Origin: Tachypleus tridentatus
Lineage: Eukaryota > Arthropoda > Merostomata > Xiphosura > Limulidae
Direction of reading: 5' to 3'
Length of the DNA stretch: 64,000 nt
Assembly: GCF_004210375.1 (NCBI RefSeq)
Contig: NC_134830.1
Coordinates: 167,221,874-167,285,873, forward strand
Positions 26,271 to 35,149 of the stretch are shown here, piece by piece. The notes beneath the pieces were generated by a model. That model was not told the origin of the DNA and did not search any database. It saw only the letters and a program-made list of their open reading frames with translations. A program made the position numbers and the translations under genes. Position 1 is the stretch's first letter. Each line of letters begins with the position of its first letter.

Positions 26271-28014
26271 CCTATAAAAGCAAGTGCACAATCAATGTAT
26301 TGTTTTTTGCATGCATATTTTAAGCAAGTATTATTTTAGCTATTAAGGTATCTCATAGTTTTTAATACTTTCAACAGGATAACAAACAGAGAAAAATGTT
26401 AAATACATGTAAATGTTTCATTTCAAGGAAATTACTTTCATTTCACATAAACAGAATCTCACAAACAATATCCAAATAAAACAAATGTGTCACATTTACC
26501 TTTTGCACTTCCGGCAATGGTGTGCTCGGGGAGCTTTGTAGCCTTCACAAAAGGTACAATATTGCAAGAATTTTAAATTTTCTTCCTTAGCCTTGAAAAA
26601 ATTATAACCATTATCCAGATGCTAAAAGAAAGTAATGCTGAAAAATTTCAGCTATGGCATACTACACATATATCATAGTAATCATTTACACATCATCTAC
26701 TCCTATGAAAAATCATTTACTTATTTTCAATTATTATATTTGCCTTAACTAAGTGCTTTGAAGACATTACTACTCATTTAATATTTCAAAATTTAGTAAT
26801 AAAGAAATCATAAACTTTAACATTTAAGCAAGCAAATGAATTTCTCTATATATTTATCCATAAAGATTTTAGATTTTGAGACAAAGTTCATCTGAAACAA
26901 CATAATTTATAAGCCATTTTACATTATATTGAATATTAAGGAGAGATGACAGTGGCTGAAAAGAAAGACATTAAACATTTTCAAAAGCAGTTAAGTCCCA
27001 TTCTGAGGGAGATAGATTACACAATTATAGATGTTGTGAGGTGCATTCTGGGATATTTTCTGTATTCTTGAACTGCCATTTAGTTGGCAATTTTAACTAA
27101 GAAAAAAAGCAGCTGCTATGTATTATTGTTTTGAACTGAAATTTAAATAATTATTTTAATACTTTTTGAAAGATATGCTAAGTGTGCAAGTGACTGGCTC
27201 TTCCCCAGCATCTCCATCTTCACAATGACATTACTCCTGTTAGTTCCATTTTCTTTCTTTAAATTTTCCTGCACCATCTCAATAAGTTTTCTCATTTTTC
27301 TATATTTAAAAAACATCACTAAAGTGCAGCTATTTAAGTATTAACCCATTCACTGTTGCTGGCACATATAAAGCATATAAATATCTCTGTTCATTGCTTA
27401 AATCCATCAGAGTCAGTCTTATCTAATGTATGCATAACATTATTTGTATTTTCCTCAGTTTTGTTGTTGCATGCTACCAATGGCAACAAGATGTTATCAT
27501 ACAAGTATCCCTAAAATCGTGGCGGTTTCTGATGCTTAGAAGGCAGAAATGACTGACTTACTATATGGCAAGATATATAAAAATTTTAATAGATAACAGT
27601 ACCAAAAAAATTCATGATCCAGCACCTAATGCAGGAATTTTGAGTGCAAGAGTTCATATACTGGAAGTAGTTAACAGAAAAAAACATAGAAGCCTCATAT
27701 GTATCATCTGCAGTGAATAGGCTAAACAAGGTGCTGAAAATCTAAATTTCTATTGGCATAGTTGAGATAGCACCAAAACTTACAGGTTTCCATCCAAAAT
27801 GAACAAACCCTGGTCCTCCAAACATGGCCATGAAGAAATTGTATAATGTACATCCTACTAAACTCAAAAATACTATATGATTGAAACACCCCCACAAACT
27901 CCCTAATGGTGGAAGAAACATGGATGTCATGTACAGTGTGGAGAAGGTTATGGACTTGATGATAAAAAGGGCAATCAGTGGTCCCCAGTGAAATATTCGC
28001 TTTAATGCAGACAT
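4197..28014 (-). CDS. ZDHHC6: ZDHHC6-type palmitoyltransferase, nine coding exons, 383 aa
   Basis: S-acyltransferase that attaches palmitate to cysteines of ER proteins. Known ZDHHC6 enzymes are ER membrane proteins with four membrane spans and a C-terminal SH3-like domain. Joining nine exons (listed separately) gives 1152 nt with all GT/AG sites and phases in register. Hydrophobic segments lie at about residues 11-32, 41-66, 131-155 and 176-204. The cysteine-rich domain (about 88-130) keeps its Cys/His ligands, and the DHHC is at 114-117 with Cys117 the catalytic cysteine. The SH3-like part spans about 283-365. The protein ends KKSQ, matching the KKxx ER-retrieval signal that also ends human ZDHHC6. 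Length compares with 413 aa in human, the difference being mostly at the N-terminus and tail. Start chosen at the ATG two bases inside a splice acceptor; a short N-terminus before the conserved HWGP matches my memory of insect homologues. Introns 3 (about 10 kb) and 6 (5.8 kb) hold most of the repeats. Confidence 0.93.
4603..4652 (-). CDS. ZDHHC6: ZDHHC6 coding exon 8
   Basis: 50-nt microexon encoding HWLYGERIQNNSERNS, equivalent to the YWLYGD segment of human ZDHHC6. Acceptor TTGTTTTTAG, donor TCAG|GTTGGT, phase 1. Confidence 0.88.
6380..6567 (-). CDS. ZDHHC6: ZDHHC6 coding exon 7 (SH3-like part)
   Basis: 188 nt encoding most of the C-terminal SH3-like domain, ending VAVTRWK plus two bases. 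The acceptor is TATATTACAG. The donor AAAAG|GTGCAG is non-optimal, but it is the only choice that rebuilds the conserved R-W-L-Y-G junction with exon 8. Reading through would stop after six more codons. Confidence 0.9.
7856..8125 (-). mobile_element. tRNA-derived SINE, full length
   Basis: The minus strand reads head to tail: GGCCCAGCATGGCCAG-like tRNA head with B-box remnant, a body with the GAGTAGCC and GGGTGGTGATGACTAGCTGC blocks, then TAGCTTTGCGTGAAATT and an A-rich tail (the T run at 7857-7868). It is flanked by the 9-bp direct repeat CTCTTACCA (7847-7855 and 8126-8134), consistent with target-primed insertion. It lies in ZDHHC6 intron 6. Confidence 0.92.
8180..9690 (-). mobile_element. 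CR1/L2-like LINE remnant (endonuclease and RT pieces)
   Basis: Translation of the minus strand gives, in element order: an endonuclease start (CNARSIRNKIDDFRALV, about 9570-9480), a pre-RT block with FSSVFSNKDLSSIP (about 8680-8640), RT block KAPGPDN (about 8550), and the late-RT segment RDLGLIVDQSLKPSKQCAVA ending WASYLKKGIELLESIQKK (8500-8260). The pieces are too close together, so the central RT domain has been deleted. Several stops and frame changes are present. It is non-functional. Confidence 0.75.
9695..10065. mobile_element. Short inverted-arm element (DIRS-associated), copy 1
   Basis: The left arm, 9695-9835, is in reverse orientation (it contains GCATGCCACAACTC and, further out, AATGTATTTTCAATAG). 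The right arm, 9960-10065, is in forward orientation (GAGAGGAGGTAAGTACCTAT, then CAGAAATACATTTTTAG). The arms are imperfect inverted copies of each other with about 120 bp between them. The forward arm runs into the R segment shared with other DIRS copies. Confidence 0.6.
10100..11180. repeat. R segment of the DIRS-associated repeat family, copy 1
   Basis: Shares recognisable blocks with 40440-41040 (CATTGATTGGTYC, AAAACCT, GGGGTGARCTGCATTTT, CTCTACACTxxxxACTGAATG-like end) and with 50440-51050 (GAAAGTATCYAAAG, GACTGCA...CCAG.TATATTC). Internally it repeats a TCCAAAACC-centred module. Short open frames here are not genes. Confidence 0.55.
11860..12060 (+). repeat. DIRS-associated arm, forward orientation
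   Basis: Contains GTTGCACTCCTACTAGTGGA followed by CTTGTGGCATG, GGGAGCAGCACTTAACAATA and GTGAGACAAGG. The same order is seen at 42860-43090. With the reversed arm at 9695 it could close an internally deleted element of about 2.4 kb. Confidence 0.5.
12341..12490 (-). CDS. ZDHHC6: ZDHHC6 coding exon 6
   Basis: 150 nt, 50 codons. Contains FIYPYNLGWWQNLQEVF and the conserved GDGLTWPV...GCSQYTLT. Acceptor TTTTACAG, donor ACT|GTAAGT, phase 0. It is followed by the 5.8-kb intron 6 with a SINE, a LINE remnant and a DIRS-derived block. Confidence 0.93.
12968..13044 (+). mobile_element. 41-bp 5'-truncated SINE with 18-bp target duplication
   Basis: Only the last 41 bases of the SINE (GATAACCCTTGAGTAGC through the CAAAACAAACA tail) remain, at 12986-13026. 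They are flanked by TTTACACCTAATGGCACA (12968-12985) and TTTACACCTAATGACACA (13027-13044), which differ at one base. Confidence 0.85.
13455..13640 (-). mobile_element. Degenerate SINE
   Basis: GAGGGAATGCAGCTGGTTA, CATCATCAACTCTTAGGGTA and CCAACAAGAAACAGGTTTGACC follow the order of the SINE body in reverse orientation but with many changes. The tRNA head is barely recognisable. Clearly older than the other copies. Confidence 0.5.
14197..14250 (-). CDS. ZDHHC6: ZDHHC6 coding exon 5
   Basis: A 54-nt microexon, 18 codons (MKIILKNETSIENWIVTK), corresponding to the human MKIILRNKTSIESWIEEK. Acceptor TTTTTCAG, donor AAA|GTAAGT. Confidence 0.92.
14680..14811 (-). CDS. ZDHHC6: ZDHHC6 coding exon 4
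   Basis: 132 nt, 44 codons, starting SWYFYYGDRE and ending with the fourth membrane span LGLAIGVVIAVGGPFVIQ, which matches the ALGLALG...FFIQ stretch of vertebrate ZDHHC6. Acceptor ATCAATAG, donor CAG|GTGAGT, phase 0 on both sides. Confidence 0.93.
15038..15299 (-). mobile_element. tRNA-derived SINE, full length
   Basis: Same body and head as the other copies, reverse orientation, with the tail at GTTTGTTTTGAATTTCATGC. Flanking 7-bp direct repeat TAACTAA (15031-15037 and 15300-15306). In ZDHHC6 intron 3, a few hundred bases from exon 4. Confidence 0.9.
15486..15837. mobile_element. Short inverted-arm element (DIRS-associated), copy 2
   Basis: Left arm 15486-15537 (TTAACATTTTCCAACAATAA and AATGTATTTCTGAAAGATAC, then CTCCTCTAAC) mirrors right arm 15775-15837 (AATGAGAAGAGGTATTTATA ... 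CAGTATTGGAAAATATTAA). The core between is about 240 bp and contains CACCAATAGAAG and GCATGCAAATGAGCATG, words also found beside other arms. No coding capacity. Confidence 0.65.
17050..17706 (-). mobile_element. Jockey-like LINE reverse transcriptase fragment
   Basis: The minus strand gives ALTSCLCKVLDGMVNAHHVW, FLESNNLFSPTQCRFHQQ, LIQLETSIRED, then FWHVFLTLRR and TTLCGGM in shifted frames. This is the RT order of Jockey-clade LINEs (LTSCLCK...W.LE..N.LS..Q.GFR...D...LE..IR). Frameshifts and stops show it is dead. Upstream sequence to 17706 resembles the preceding P-x-P-G-K region. It lies in ZDHHC6 intron 3. Confidence 0.8.
18150..18570 (-). pseudogene. DIRS-type retrotransposon fragment, end of RT
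   Basis: A 100-codon frame (18154-18456) reads LGQLNKLVKSHLKPANYVVH, then LDVLFIFVSLGYSLLF, resembling the stretch after the RT active site in DIRS elements (LNxxKSxLxPxQxxxxLGxxFD). It continues to LLWLPWNPI. Upstream, 18570-18460 is consistent with the YLDD neighbourhood but is frameshifted. Confidence 0.5.
18980..19130 (+). repeat. DIRS-associated arm-flank fragment
   Basis: GCAGTGCCGCACTCTTATTG followed by GTGGAGGGCTGTCTCAC parallels TGTGTTGCACTCCTACTAGT and GGAGGGTTGCCCCATG at 11879-11917 and the corresponding block near 42900. Divergent, with no full arm. Confidence 0.4.
19795..19985. repeat. B repeat, copy 1
   Basis: Aligns through nearly its whole length with 41040-41225: AAATACAT, AATGTTTGTTTT, ACTTTATATTTTGTC, TGACCAACCTT, CACCATAAA, GGAAATAAATATAAAT and CTAAAATGATTA appear in the same order and spacing. 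In both places DIRS RT-type sequence follows on the minus strand at higher coordinates. Confidence 0.65.
20960..22980 (-). pseudogene. DIRS-type retrotransposon remnant (gag-like and RT)
   Basis: Minus strand, reading downward: an acidic gag-like start with SPSGSEAELMGDQEQTSG (about 22690-22630), a long hydrophilic frame (22120-21656), then an RT block with GVIVHDNHVFQFPTLPLALA (about 21425-21370). The last matches the VFQF-x-A-L-P-F-G-L motif of DIRS/Ty3-type RTs with substitutions. Frames overlap and break repeatedly, so it is not expressed as protein. The B repeat lies on its 3' side. Confidence 0.55.
22980..24797. other. Remainder of intron 3, no recognised content
   Basis: AT-rich intron sequence. 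It may include the older 5' end of the adjacent DIRS copy, but I could not support any motif. Confidence 0.4.
24798..24954 (-). CDS. ZDHHC6: ZDHHC6 coding exon 3 (DHHC active site)
   Basis: 157 nt carrying the catalytic block [20 protein letters not shown] and the third membrane span. The two bases from exon 2 plus the first G make AGG (Arg). The exon ends CATTTG|GTATGT in phase 0, followed by an intron of nearly 10 kb. Confidence 0.95.
26225..26268. repeat. (TG)22 microsatellite
   Basis: An uninterrupted TG dinucleotide run of 44 bases in ZDHHC6 intron 2. Potentially length-polymorphic. Confidence 0.97.
26500..26591 (-). CDS. ZDHHC6: ZDHHC6 coding exon 2
   Basis: 92 nt encoding the start of the cysteine-rich domain, including QYCTFCEGYKAPRAHHC. 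The acceptor is TTTTTTCAAG, weaker than CAG but aligned exactly with the human residue count between GWKP and LQYC. The donor is AAAAG|GTAAAT, phase 2. Confidence 0.92.
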
Positions 28015-28015
28015 T
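27784..28015 (-). CDS. ZDHHC6: ZDHHC6 coding exon 1
   Basis: Encodes residues 1-77, covering the first two membrane spans up to the conserved GWKP. The acceptor AG is at 28016-28017 after a TTATTTTC tract, and the ATG is at 28012-28014, so one untranslated base precedes it. At least one 5' untranslated exon is therefore expected upstream (higher coordinates). The donor is CCT|GTAAGT, phase 0. Confidence 0.92.
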
Positions 28016-28017
28016 CT

Positions 28018-28900
28018 GAAAATAATAAACAGATGGTTAAAAAAAAGGATATTACAAAATCATTTTAAGAACACTTGCAGTAAAGTTCATAAACACAGAA
28101 CAATCATGTAAAAACAAATAATGTCTCAATGACACTAATAAAAATTTTTCTAAGCATGAGCTAAGTCCATTGAAATCAAAGTATAAAGTTATTGCTTATG
28201 ACTATGAAAAAGTACTCATTACTAATAAGAAAAATCCATAAACACACACACGTACATTAAATTAGAATATAAATGGAATATACTTTACTATCCCATTGTA
28301 TGAAAATATAAAATATGGTCATGATGTTACAAAAACATGTAGTTTCAAGATTCCCAGCTTGCCTCTGAAGAAGAAAGGTCCATCTATTGAAAGTGCTCAG
28401 GTTATAGGTGTTTTATTTATTTTGATCACTATAAAATATAGCATATTTCATTAAATCTGCATATTTACACTGAACGTTTAATATATAACACAGCATGGTA
28501 TTTTTATATTTTACAAAGAAAATAGATTTAGAATATCTACTACGAGCACAAGTAAAATTGAAGGGGCAAATATCTCTTTCTTTCATGCATTAGCTCAGGC
28601 ATGAGAAAGGCAATAGCTCAAACTGAATTTCTATTAAGCCACTGTTTATAGCAACTTTAATTACACATTGCAAATATACATATATACATATTTATATTCA
28701 TTACACCAATTTCTTCTACAGTATTACAAAAATAAAAATAATATAATTTGCTACAGCACATGTGATGCATACGTCTAAAATCTTTATGATAGACAGTTAT
28801 TTCTGAACATATAAAACTTCCTCTAAGTGTTCCTAAAATAGTTTTTATCACCAACACACCAGTCTTCATACTTTTGCATCATTTCTAAACACGTGATTAC
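28018..28900. other. Region upstream of ZDHHC6 coding exon 1
   Basis: Must contain or lead to the intron that separates the 5' UTR exon from coding exon 1. No promoter, CpG-rich block or upstream exon could be identified. Confidence 0.4.
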
Positions 28901-29429
28901 TCTCCACTAATAGCATTGCATCATATATATTGGCTGTTCCTGCTCAATCCTCACTTTCGAGAACTGGCAGTGGGAAGGAAGGGTTCAAAGTGTGTGAGGA
29001 GTGGTAAATATCTATTGGAAAAAAGGTTTTACTTCTGCTTGCCCAAAGCTAGAATCCCACACTGCAAAGGTGGAGGGGTCAGTTTAAGCATACATATATA
29101 CCAAGTGGAAAGTAACCTCTGAGAGTGGATAAGTGTGCTACGAGATGAAAATGAAGCACACCACATTATTTGTGGAACAGATAAAGCTCTTTGTCCAGGA
29201 AACAGGAAAGTAACACAAAATGGGTGGAATGGAAAAAAAAAAAGCACAACTGAATACAGTAATAATACATACAACACTGGACAAATGATGGTGTTACTGG
29301 ATGTACTGAAGAACATATTTACCATTTTTTCACAGGATTTTACCTGATAATGTACTAGTGTGAAAACATAATGATAAAATATGACTGAGCATGAGGAATG
29401 AATGTGTGATGAAGGCATGAATTGATTAG

Positions 29430-29840
29430 GGCAATTGTCTAGAGTGGTACACTTGGGCAAAAATATCCAGGGCAAATGTAAGTAGGTTTTTCGATGATAT
29501 CAACTAAATAAAGTAGTTGGACTACTGAGGTTCATCTGGGCAAAAACATCCAAGGGAACAGAAACTGGGTTTTAACAATGTAACCCATTGATGCAGTTTT
29601 ATTATCTAATGCAGTCCACCTGGGCAAAAACATTCACGGAAATTACTGCAAAATTTATTATGGTATTTTGTTTAGGGATGACCACCTGGATAAAATCATG
29701 TATGGGAAATGCATCATAAATTATTTTGTCAGGTGTGGTATATACCTGGGCAAAAATATCTAGGAAAAGAGCTTTGTATAATCAAGTGATCTTGTCAACT
29801 GTGGTCCACCCAGGCAAAAAACATTCAGGGGAAACACAAG
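29430..29840. repeat. Degenerate minisatellite, about six units
   Basis: The phrase CCACCTGGGCAAAAACATTC (with variants) recurs at about 29445, 29533, 29616, 29679, 29741 and 29806, each followed by GGGRAA. Spacing falls from about 88 to about 62 bases. The phrase GGGCAAAA also occurs in the R-like block near 50640, so the array is probably part of the DIRS-associated family. Confidence 0.7.
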
Positions 29841-29863
29841 ATTAAGTGAATAAACTACTTTGT

Positions 29864-30135
29864 TTGCTTTAGAATTTGTGCAAAGCTACAAAAGAGCTAT
29901 CTGCACTAGCCATCCCCAATTTAGCAATGTAAGACTAGAGGGAAGGCAGCTAGTCATCACCACCCACTACCAACTGTTGGGCTACTTTTTTACCAACAAA
30001 TAGTGGGACTGACCACCACATTATAACACCCCCATAGCTGAAAGGGCAAGCATGTTTGGTGTGATGGGGATTTGTACCCATGACCCTCAGATTATGAGTT
30101 GAGTGCCTTAACTATCTGGCCATGCTGGGGCCAGG
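29864..30135 (-). mobile_element. tRNA-derived SINE, full length
   Basis: Tail-to-head on the plus strand, ending GGCCATGCTGGGGCCAGG. Flanked by the 8-bp direct repeat TACTTTGT (29856-29863 and 30136-30143). It inserted beside the minisatellite, so it is younger than that array. Confidence 0.92.
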
Positions 30136-30699
30136 TACTTTGTCTAGAAGTAGTTTAACTAGCTTAGCCCAATTCTCACCGAGTGGATAAATCTAAGTAT
30201 TGTAAGGTAAATATCAAAACACACTTAAGAATCATCCTTGGTCCACTACCCCAGTAATTTGGAACTGGGAGTGGTATGGATTTCTGTGCTCCAACAGAAG
30301 AAAAAGCAAATGGAAAAATATGGTGGAGAGTCTGGAGGAATGTTACACTTCACACCGTGCAACGGGAACCTATGATTCCCTATTTTGAAAAGTAGATTGA
30401 CCCCCAATATATACAATAAAAGGGTGAGCAGGAATGGGAAAAAATATTTTTTTTGCTTTACTCATGAAGGTCATCAGTGATGGTCCATCATAAACTGAAT
30501 TTGATTGATATCTAGTACATATATAGAAACATATATAATAATACACACACACACCACTGCATAAGCAGTAAGCCGTGTGAGAGAAAACATCCTATTTCAG
30601 CAGTGAGTATTACATAGTTACTCTATGCTAGTGTAGGTTTGAGGTAAGACATACCTGACCTGGCAACACTTACTTCAAGGTGGGATTCATAAAGATCTT

Positions 30700-32665
30700 A
30701 TAACTAGGGAGCTAAAAAAGAAAATATAAAAGGCAAGAAGTGATCAGACTTGTCCAAGTAAAAGGTGAACTGATGTGTGTAGAATCACCATGAAAAGAAG
30801 AAAATATCCAGCAAAGGAAGAAACATCTAGGTTGTGCAGATAATGTCCAATGAAAATACTGGAAGTAATCCATATCCCATCCTAAATGATCTTTTTCAAA
30901 GGATGGTGAAGGTGAGCAGACAAAGAAATAGTAATATGATGAGAAGATATGTTGTGGAGGTAGCAACATTCCGTGGACAAGTCCAAATATGCCAGCCTTA
31001 TGAGCTGATGAACCAAACCAGTGAGAGAAACATGTAACAGATCACAGGAAACAGAGGGGTTCCAGGGAACAAAAAGATTGGAGTGCACTCTCCAAAAGAA
31101 GTCAGTATGAGCCACATAATACCTCAAGAAGTGATTCAAACAAAGAAGTCTATCTGGATCAGAGAAGTAGTACAGTTGGGAAACTGAATGCAAGAAAATG
31201 GGTAAGAAAGTCAAATCACCTTCCCAGGTAGCATAGGTCTTAAGGAGAAAGGACCAATCAGAGTGGATGATAACATAAGAGAAATGGTAAAGTGCACACG
31301 AAACATTAAAGACAAGTATCAGAACAACAATGACTACAACTAGGGAGGAGGAGGAAATGCTTCTTAAGTGAAAGAAGGTAGAAGGAACATATAAGAAATT
31401 CAAATGGAGTATGAGAAATGGCATACAGGGCCACATCAAGATCCTAATCCAGTAAATCAAAGGAATATGGAGGAAGGGCAACATGAAAGGAATCGAAAAA
31501 GATGAATATAACAGGGAAAGAGAAAAACCTTACAAAAGAAATGGATGGTTTTTGACAGAGTATCCCAACAACTTGATACTGATGAAACAAACAAACCCAG
31601 GTCAAACAACCAGGCGAAGAATTGTGAAAGCTTTGGGTTTGAAGGACGTGAGGAATGGAAGCCATGTCAAACAGATCAAATTCAAAAGGTAGATCAACAC
31701 TTTTGGTAAATGATTAAGGATGAAGGTCTTGTGGTTTGGGGGAAAAAAAGACGACTTAAGGAGTCAGATTCTTGGATGATTTAACAGACTGAAAAAACAA
31801 AAATGCGTGAAGATAGAGTTTGGTGATGCTGGGAATAACCACACTTGACTGAGGGAGATGGAGGAACAACTGAAACAGAGGTAAGGGCAGGGGATGTTGC
31901 ACAAGTAAAACACCAATCAGAGAGAACCATGGCTGAACGATATGAAGCAACAAGCAAGTCTATAGAAGGAATGGTCTAGATGAGGGATAGAACTTTGGAT
32001 AGAAGTTTAATTGGAGGGTAAGCATTGATTTAAAGTCCTGTCCAATCCTAATTGACTGCATCTACCTTCAGAGCTGATAGGTGTGAAATGGAAGAGCAAA
32101 AGAAAGGAAGTTTGTTGTTTTAGTGAGTAGCAAAGACATCAATATAAGGTGTTCCTACTTGAGAACATAACTCCTGAAAGACCTGTGGATGAAGGGACCA
32201 CTCCATAAAAAAGATCCTGGTTGGGACAAGAAAACAACTGGCAACCAGATTCATAGCACCAGAAATACATCAGTGCCCTGAGCTGGAACATCTGATGCTC
32301 ATGGATAATCTAATCAGAATGACATGAGCCTGGAGCAATCAGAATATGAAGATAAACATCTGTCATGCCAAATTTAGTTATCCAGACCCCTGGGGAAAAA
32401 AGCCATTGAAGTGAAAGGTAGGAATCCATAGTGAAATGAAAGGGGGTTTAGAAAGGAATTCAATTAGGATGTGTCTATCATTGATCTCCAATTGCCCATG
32501 TTCCTGAAGATCATCAAAGAGATGTGAATAAAACTCCAGCTGAGAGAGCAACAGTTCCTCAATAGTTTTTGTGTAAAGGTCTTGAATGACTTTGAAAAGA
32601 TGAACGATTGCAATATGTAACAGGCAAGCTATGTAGGATATGCACTGGGGTTTTGACTTTACCAT
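30700..32665 (-). pseudogene. DIRS-type retrotransposon remnant with tyrosine recombinase
   Basis: The most readable recombinase copy. Minus strand, from high to low coordinates: a gag/pre-RT frame (32665-32378), degraded RT and RNase H, then recombinase (31484-30750) with ATWEGDLTFLP, SDPDRLLCLNHFLRYYVAHT, NLFVPWNPSVSCDLLHVSL and finally FIGHYLHNLDVSS. In DIRS recombinases this order leads to the His-x-x-Arg and Tyr residues; here the region reads SSHHITISLS, so the expected Arg looks lost, while the G-H-Y tyrosine is present. Many stops and at least three frame changes. Not active. Confidence 0.7.
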
Positions 32666-32680
32666 GAATTATCATATTTA

Positions 32681-34258
32681 CAGTTACGACAGAAAGTGTT
32701 CGAACCCCTGCGTTGTGAGTAGGTTTTTCCTCATAACTTAAAAAGTGTCACAATTAGGATAATGAAAGTGTATTATATTATAAATATTATACTAACACAC
32801 ATCTACATAAAGTTGTATGCATATTGAACGACAAATTATATATAAACAAATAACCAAACATAAGAGGGGCAGAAAGTGTTCATGCATATACTTTAATGGT
32901 CAGTTGTGTAGCCTTTCATGTGAATTGCTTGGTGCAATCTCTCCTCATAGCCCTCCATGATTGTTTGACAGTACTCAACTGGTATTTTCTTCCATTCTTC
33001 TGTACAGAAGGCCTCCAAATCTTGCAAGTTTTTCAGATGATGATGATGAACCCTGGTCTTCAACTCATGCCAAACATTTTCAATTGGGTTGAGATCGGGT
33101 GACTGAGATGGCCACTCCAGAATGCTTATATGGTTCCTCTGCAACCAGTATTGTACATATTTTGATGTGTGCTTAGGGTCATTGTCATGCTGGAAGATCC
33201 AATGATGCCCAAGCTGCAAGTTCCGAGCATCATTCTTGATACAAGTGCCTAATATATCAACATATCCTTCTTTTTTCATGATTCTGTTGATGCGGTGAAG
33301 GCTGCCTACATCAGAAGAGCTGCAGAAATCCCATAGCATGATCAAGCCACCTCCGTGTTTAACTGTAGGGACGGTGTTCTTTGGAAGATTTCATTCCCCC
33401 TTCTAACGGAAAATATTGCAAACATCATTGTGGCCGAAAAGCTCAATTTTAGTCTCGTCTGACCAAAGAATACTCTTCCAATAGGTAAAGGGTATATCTA
33501 CATGCTTTCTTGCATACCTCAGTCGTGCTTCTAAATGAACAGGCTTTAAATATGGAGATCTGTGAAGACGGCATGCTTTGAACCCAGAAGAGCGTAACAT
33601 GTTTGTAACTGTAGAGGTGCTTACTTCAACCCCAGTTTCCCTTACCAGTTTCTGTATGTTATTACGTGTTAAACGAGGGTTCCTACTAACTTCTCTGAGA
33701 ACCTTCCTCCTGGTTCTCTCTGGAATTTTGGTGGAGCATTTGGAACAAGGGAGGTTAGCAGTTGATCCTGTAAGCTTAAACTTGGCAATTATGCTTTGAA
33801 CAGTAGATTTTGGCACATTAAGTTGTGTAGCAATACCGGAAAGAGACACACGAGACTTGTATTTTACAATAATTCAGTTTTTTAAATCACTGGACACTTG
33901 TATCCTGTTTGCCATGATCATTGCCAAGCAGATCAGTAAATTTTTTGTTGGCTAAATTTCAATAATTATGAACCTAGTGTCTAGTTCTGGAATGGTATAA
34001 TGTAGTTTATTCACCAAACTAAACAAAATTTTTACGGGAATATCAGTTTTTTCACACGTTCTGAAATGTATAAACACTTTCTGCTCCTCCTATTGTTGGT
34101 TATTTGTTTATAAACAGTTTATTTGTTGTTTAATTTACATAAATGTCAGCATAATATTTATAATATACATACGTCTATTAGCCTAATCATGATACCTTTA
34201 AAGTTATGATGAAAAAACTATTCGGGCACAGGGGCACGAACACTTTCTGTCATAACTC
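32681..34258 (-). mobile_element. Complete Tc1-like DNA transposon
   Basis: Terminal inverted repeats: the left end CAGTTACGACAGAAAGTGTT mirrors the right end (reverse complement GAGTTATGACAGAAAGTGTT). They are flanked by TA at 32679-32680 and 34259-34260, the target duplication of this superfamily. Total length 1578 bp, with one transposase frame inside on the minus strand. Confidence 0.95.
32893..33915 (-). pseudogene. Tc1 transposase, three in-frame stops
   Basis: 341 codons from ATG 33913-33915 to TAA 32893-32895, the usual length for Tc1 transposases, which cut and paste the element. The N-terminal part shows helix-turn-helix character (SGIATQLNVPKSTVQSI). The catalytic DD34E triad is visible: D in WSDETKIELFG, D in HDNDPKHTS, E in NPIENVW, with exactly 34 residues between the last two. 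A TGA at codon 14 and TAG and TGA near 33403 and 33391 interrupt the same frame. There is no frameshift, so decay is recent and by point mutation. Confidence 0.93.
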
Positions 34259-35149
34259 TATATTAAATTGTCGTATGGAACTGTAAGTGGAGCATACAAG
34301 TCACTAACTGAAAGAAATTTACAGTTGTAATACACTTCAATGTTTATTTCATATAAAAATTTCTGAATAAAGTTAAAATACTTTTTAAATCTCTTATTCA
34401 CTTCAGTAACTCTCCATTCAAATATTACCAAGTCAGGCTCAATCAATAATAATTTTGAATTCTCATTAATACTACAAGTTTTACACCAAACTTCTAATAG
34501 GATACTTACATGCAGCTCGAGCAAGTCATACTTTCTGGACCTTGCACGGGACACACTGGCATTGCTATTCTGTACATCATAGGTTGGGAACTTTTCTCGG
34601 GAGACTGGTTACAAATATTTTTGGCAGCAGCACAAAACTCAATTTCTGACTGACTTTCTCTGGCTCAATCCACCTGACTGCAAGTTTTCTACCAGTTCTC
34701 TTTAGTATCACAAATAGTTTACATGTAAACCCAGAAGCAGATCTGTCAATTAATTGGATGACATTTTGCAACTCATCATAATTTTTAGAACCAAAAACAA
34801 AAATATTTCAATAATTGTATCCATGTGCATACATGTATCCATCTTGTCTTCAGGATATCAATCCCACATCAACATTCCAGCAAACACCTTATCAGGAAGT
34901 AGATTCCAAGTTAAAGTAAACATTTCTCAGAGCTTCTTCTCTGCTAGAGTAGCAACAGTTTGTCAATATGATTCTTGTAAACAGTCTCTAATGAAGTTTG
35001 CATAAACATTCTCACAACCTTTTCTCTGCCATATCAGTGCCAGTCTGAGAACAACGTAAACCTCTATCTCTTACTATTGACTTTGATAAAGTCTTGGCTT
35101 ACACTTAATATTCCTATTCTTTCTTGGTCAGGCATCACCAATGTACATT

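Noticed and set aside
29430..29840. CRISPR-like spaced repeat
   Set aside because: Units are degenerate, spacing varies, and the context is eukaryotic. A decaying minisatellite explains it.
30700..32665. Ordinary host integrase-like gene
   Set aside because: Multiple stops and frame changes, plus RT and RNase H remnants of the same family in neighbouring copies, make a retrotransposon relic the only reasonable reading.
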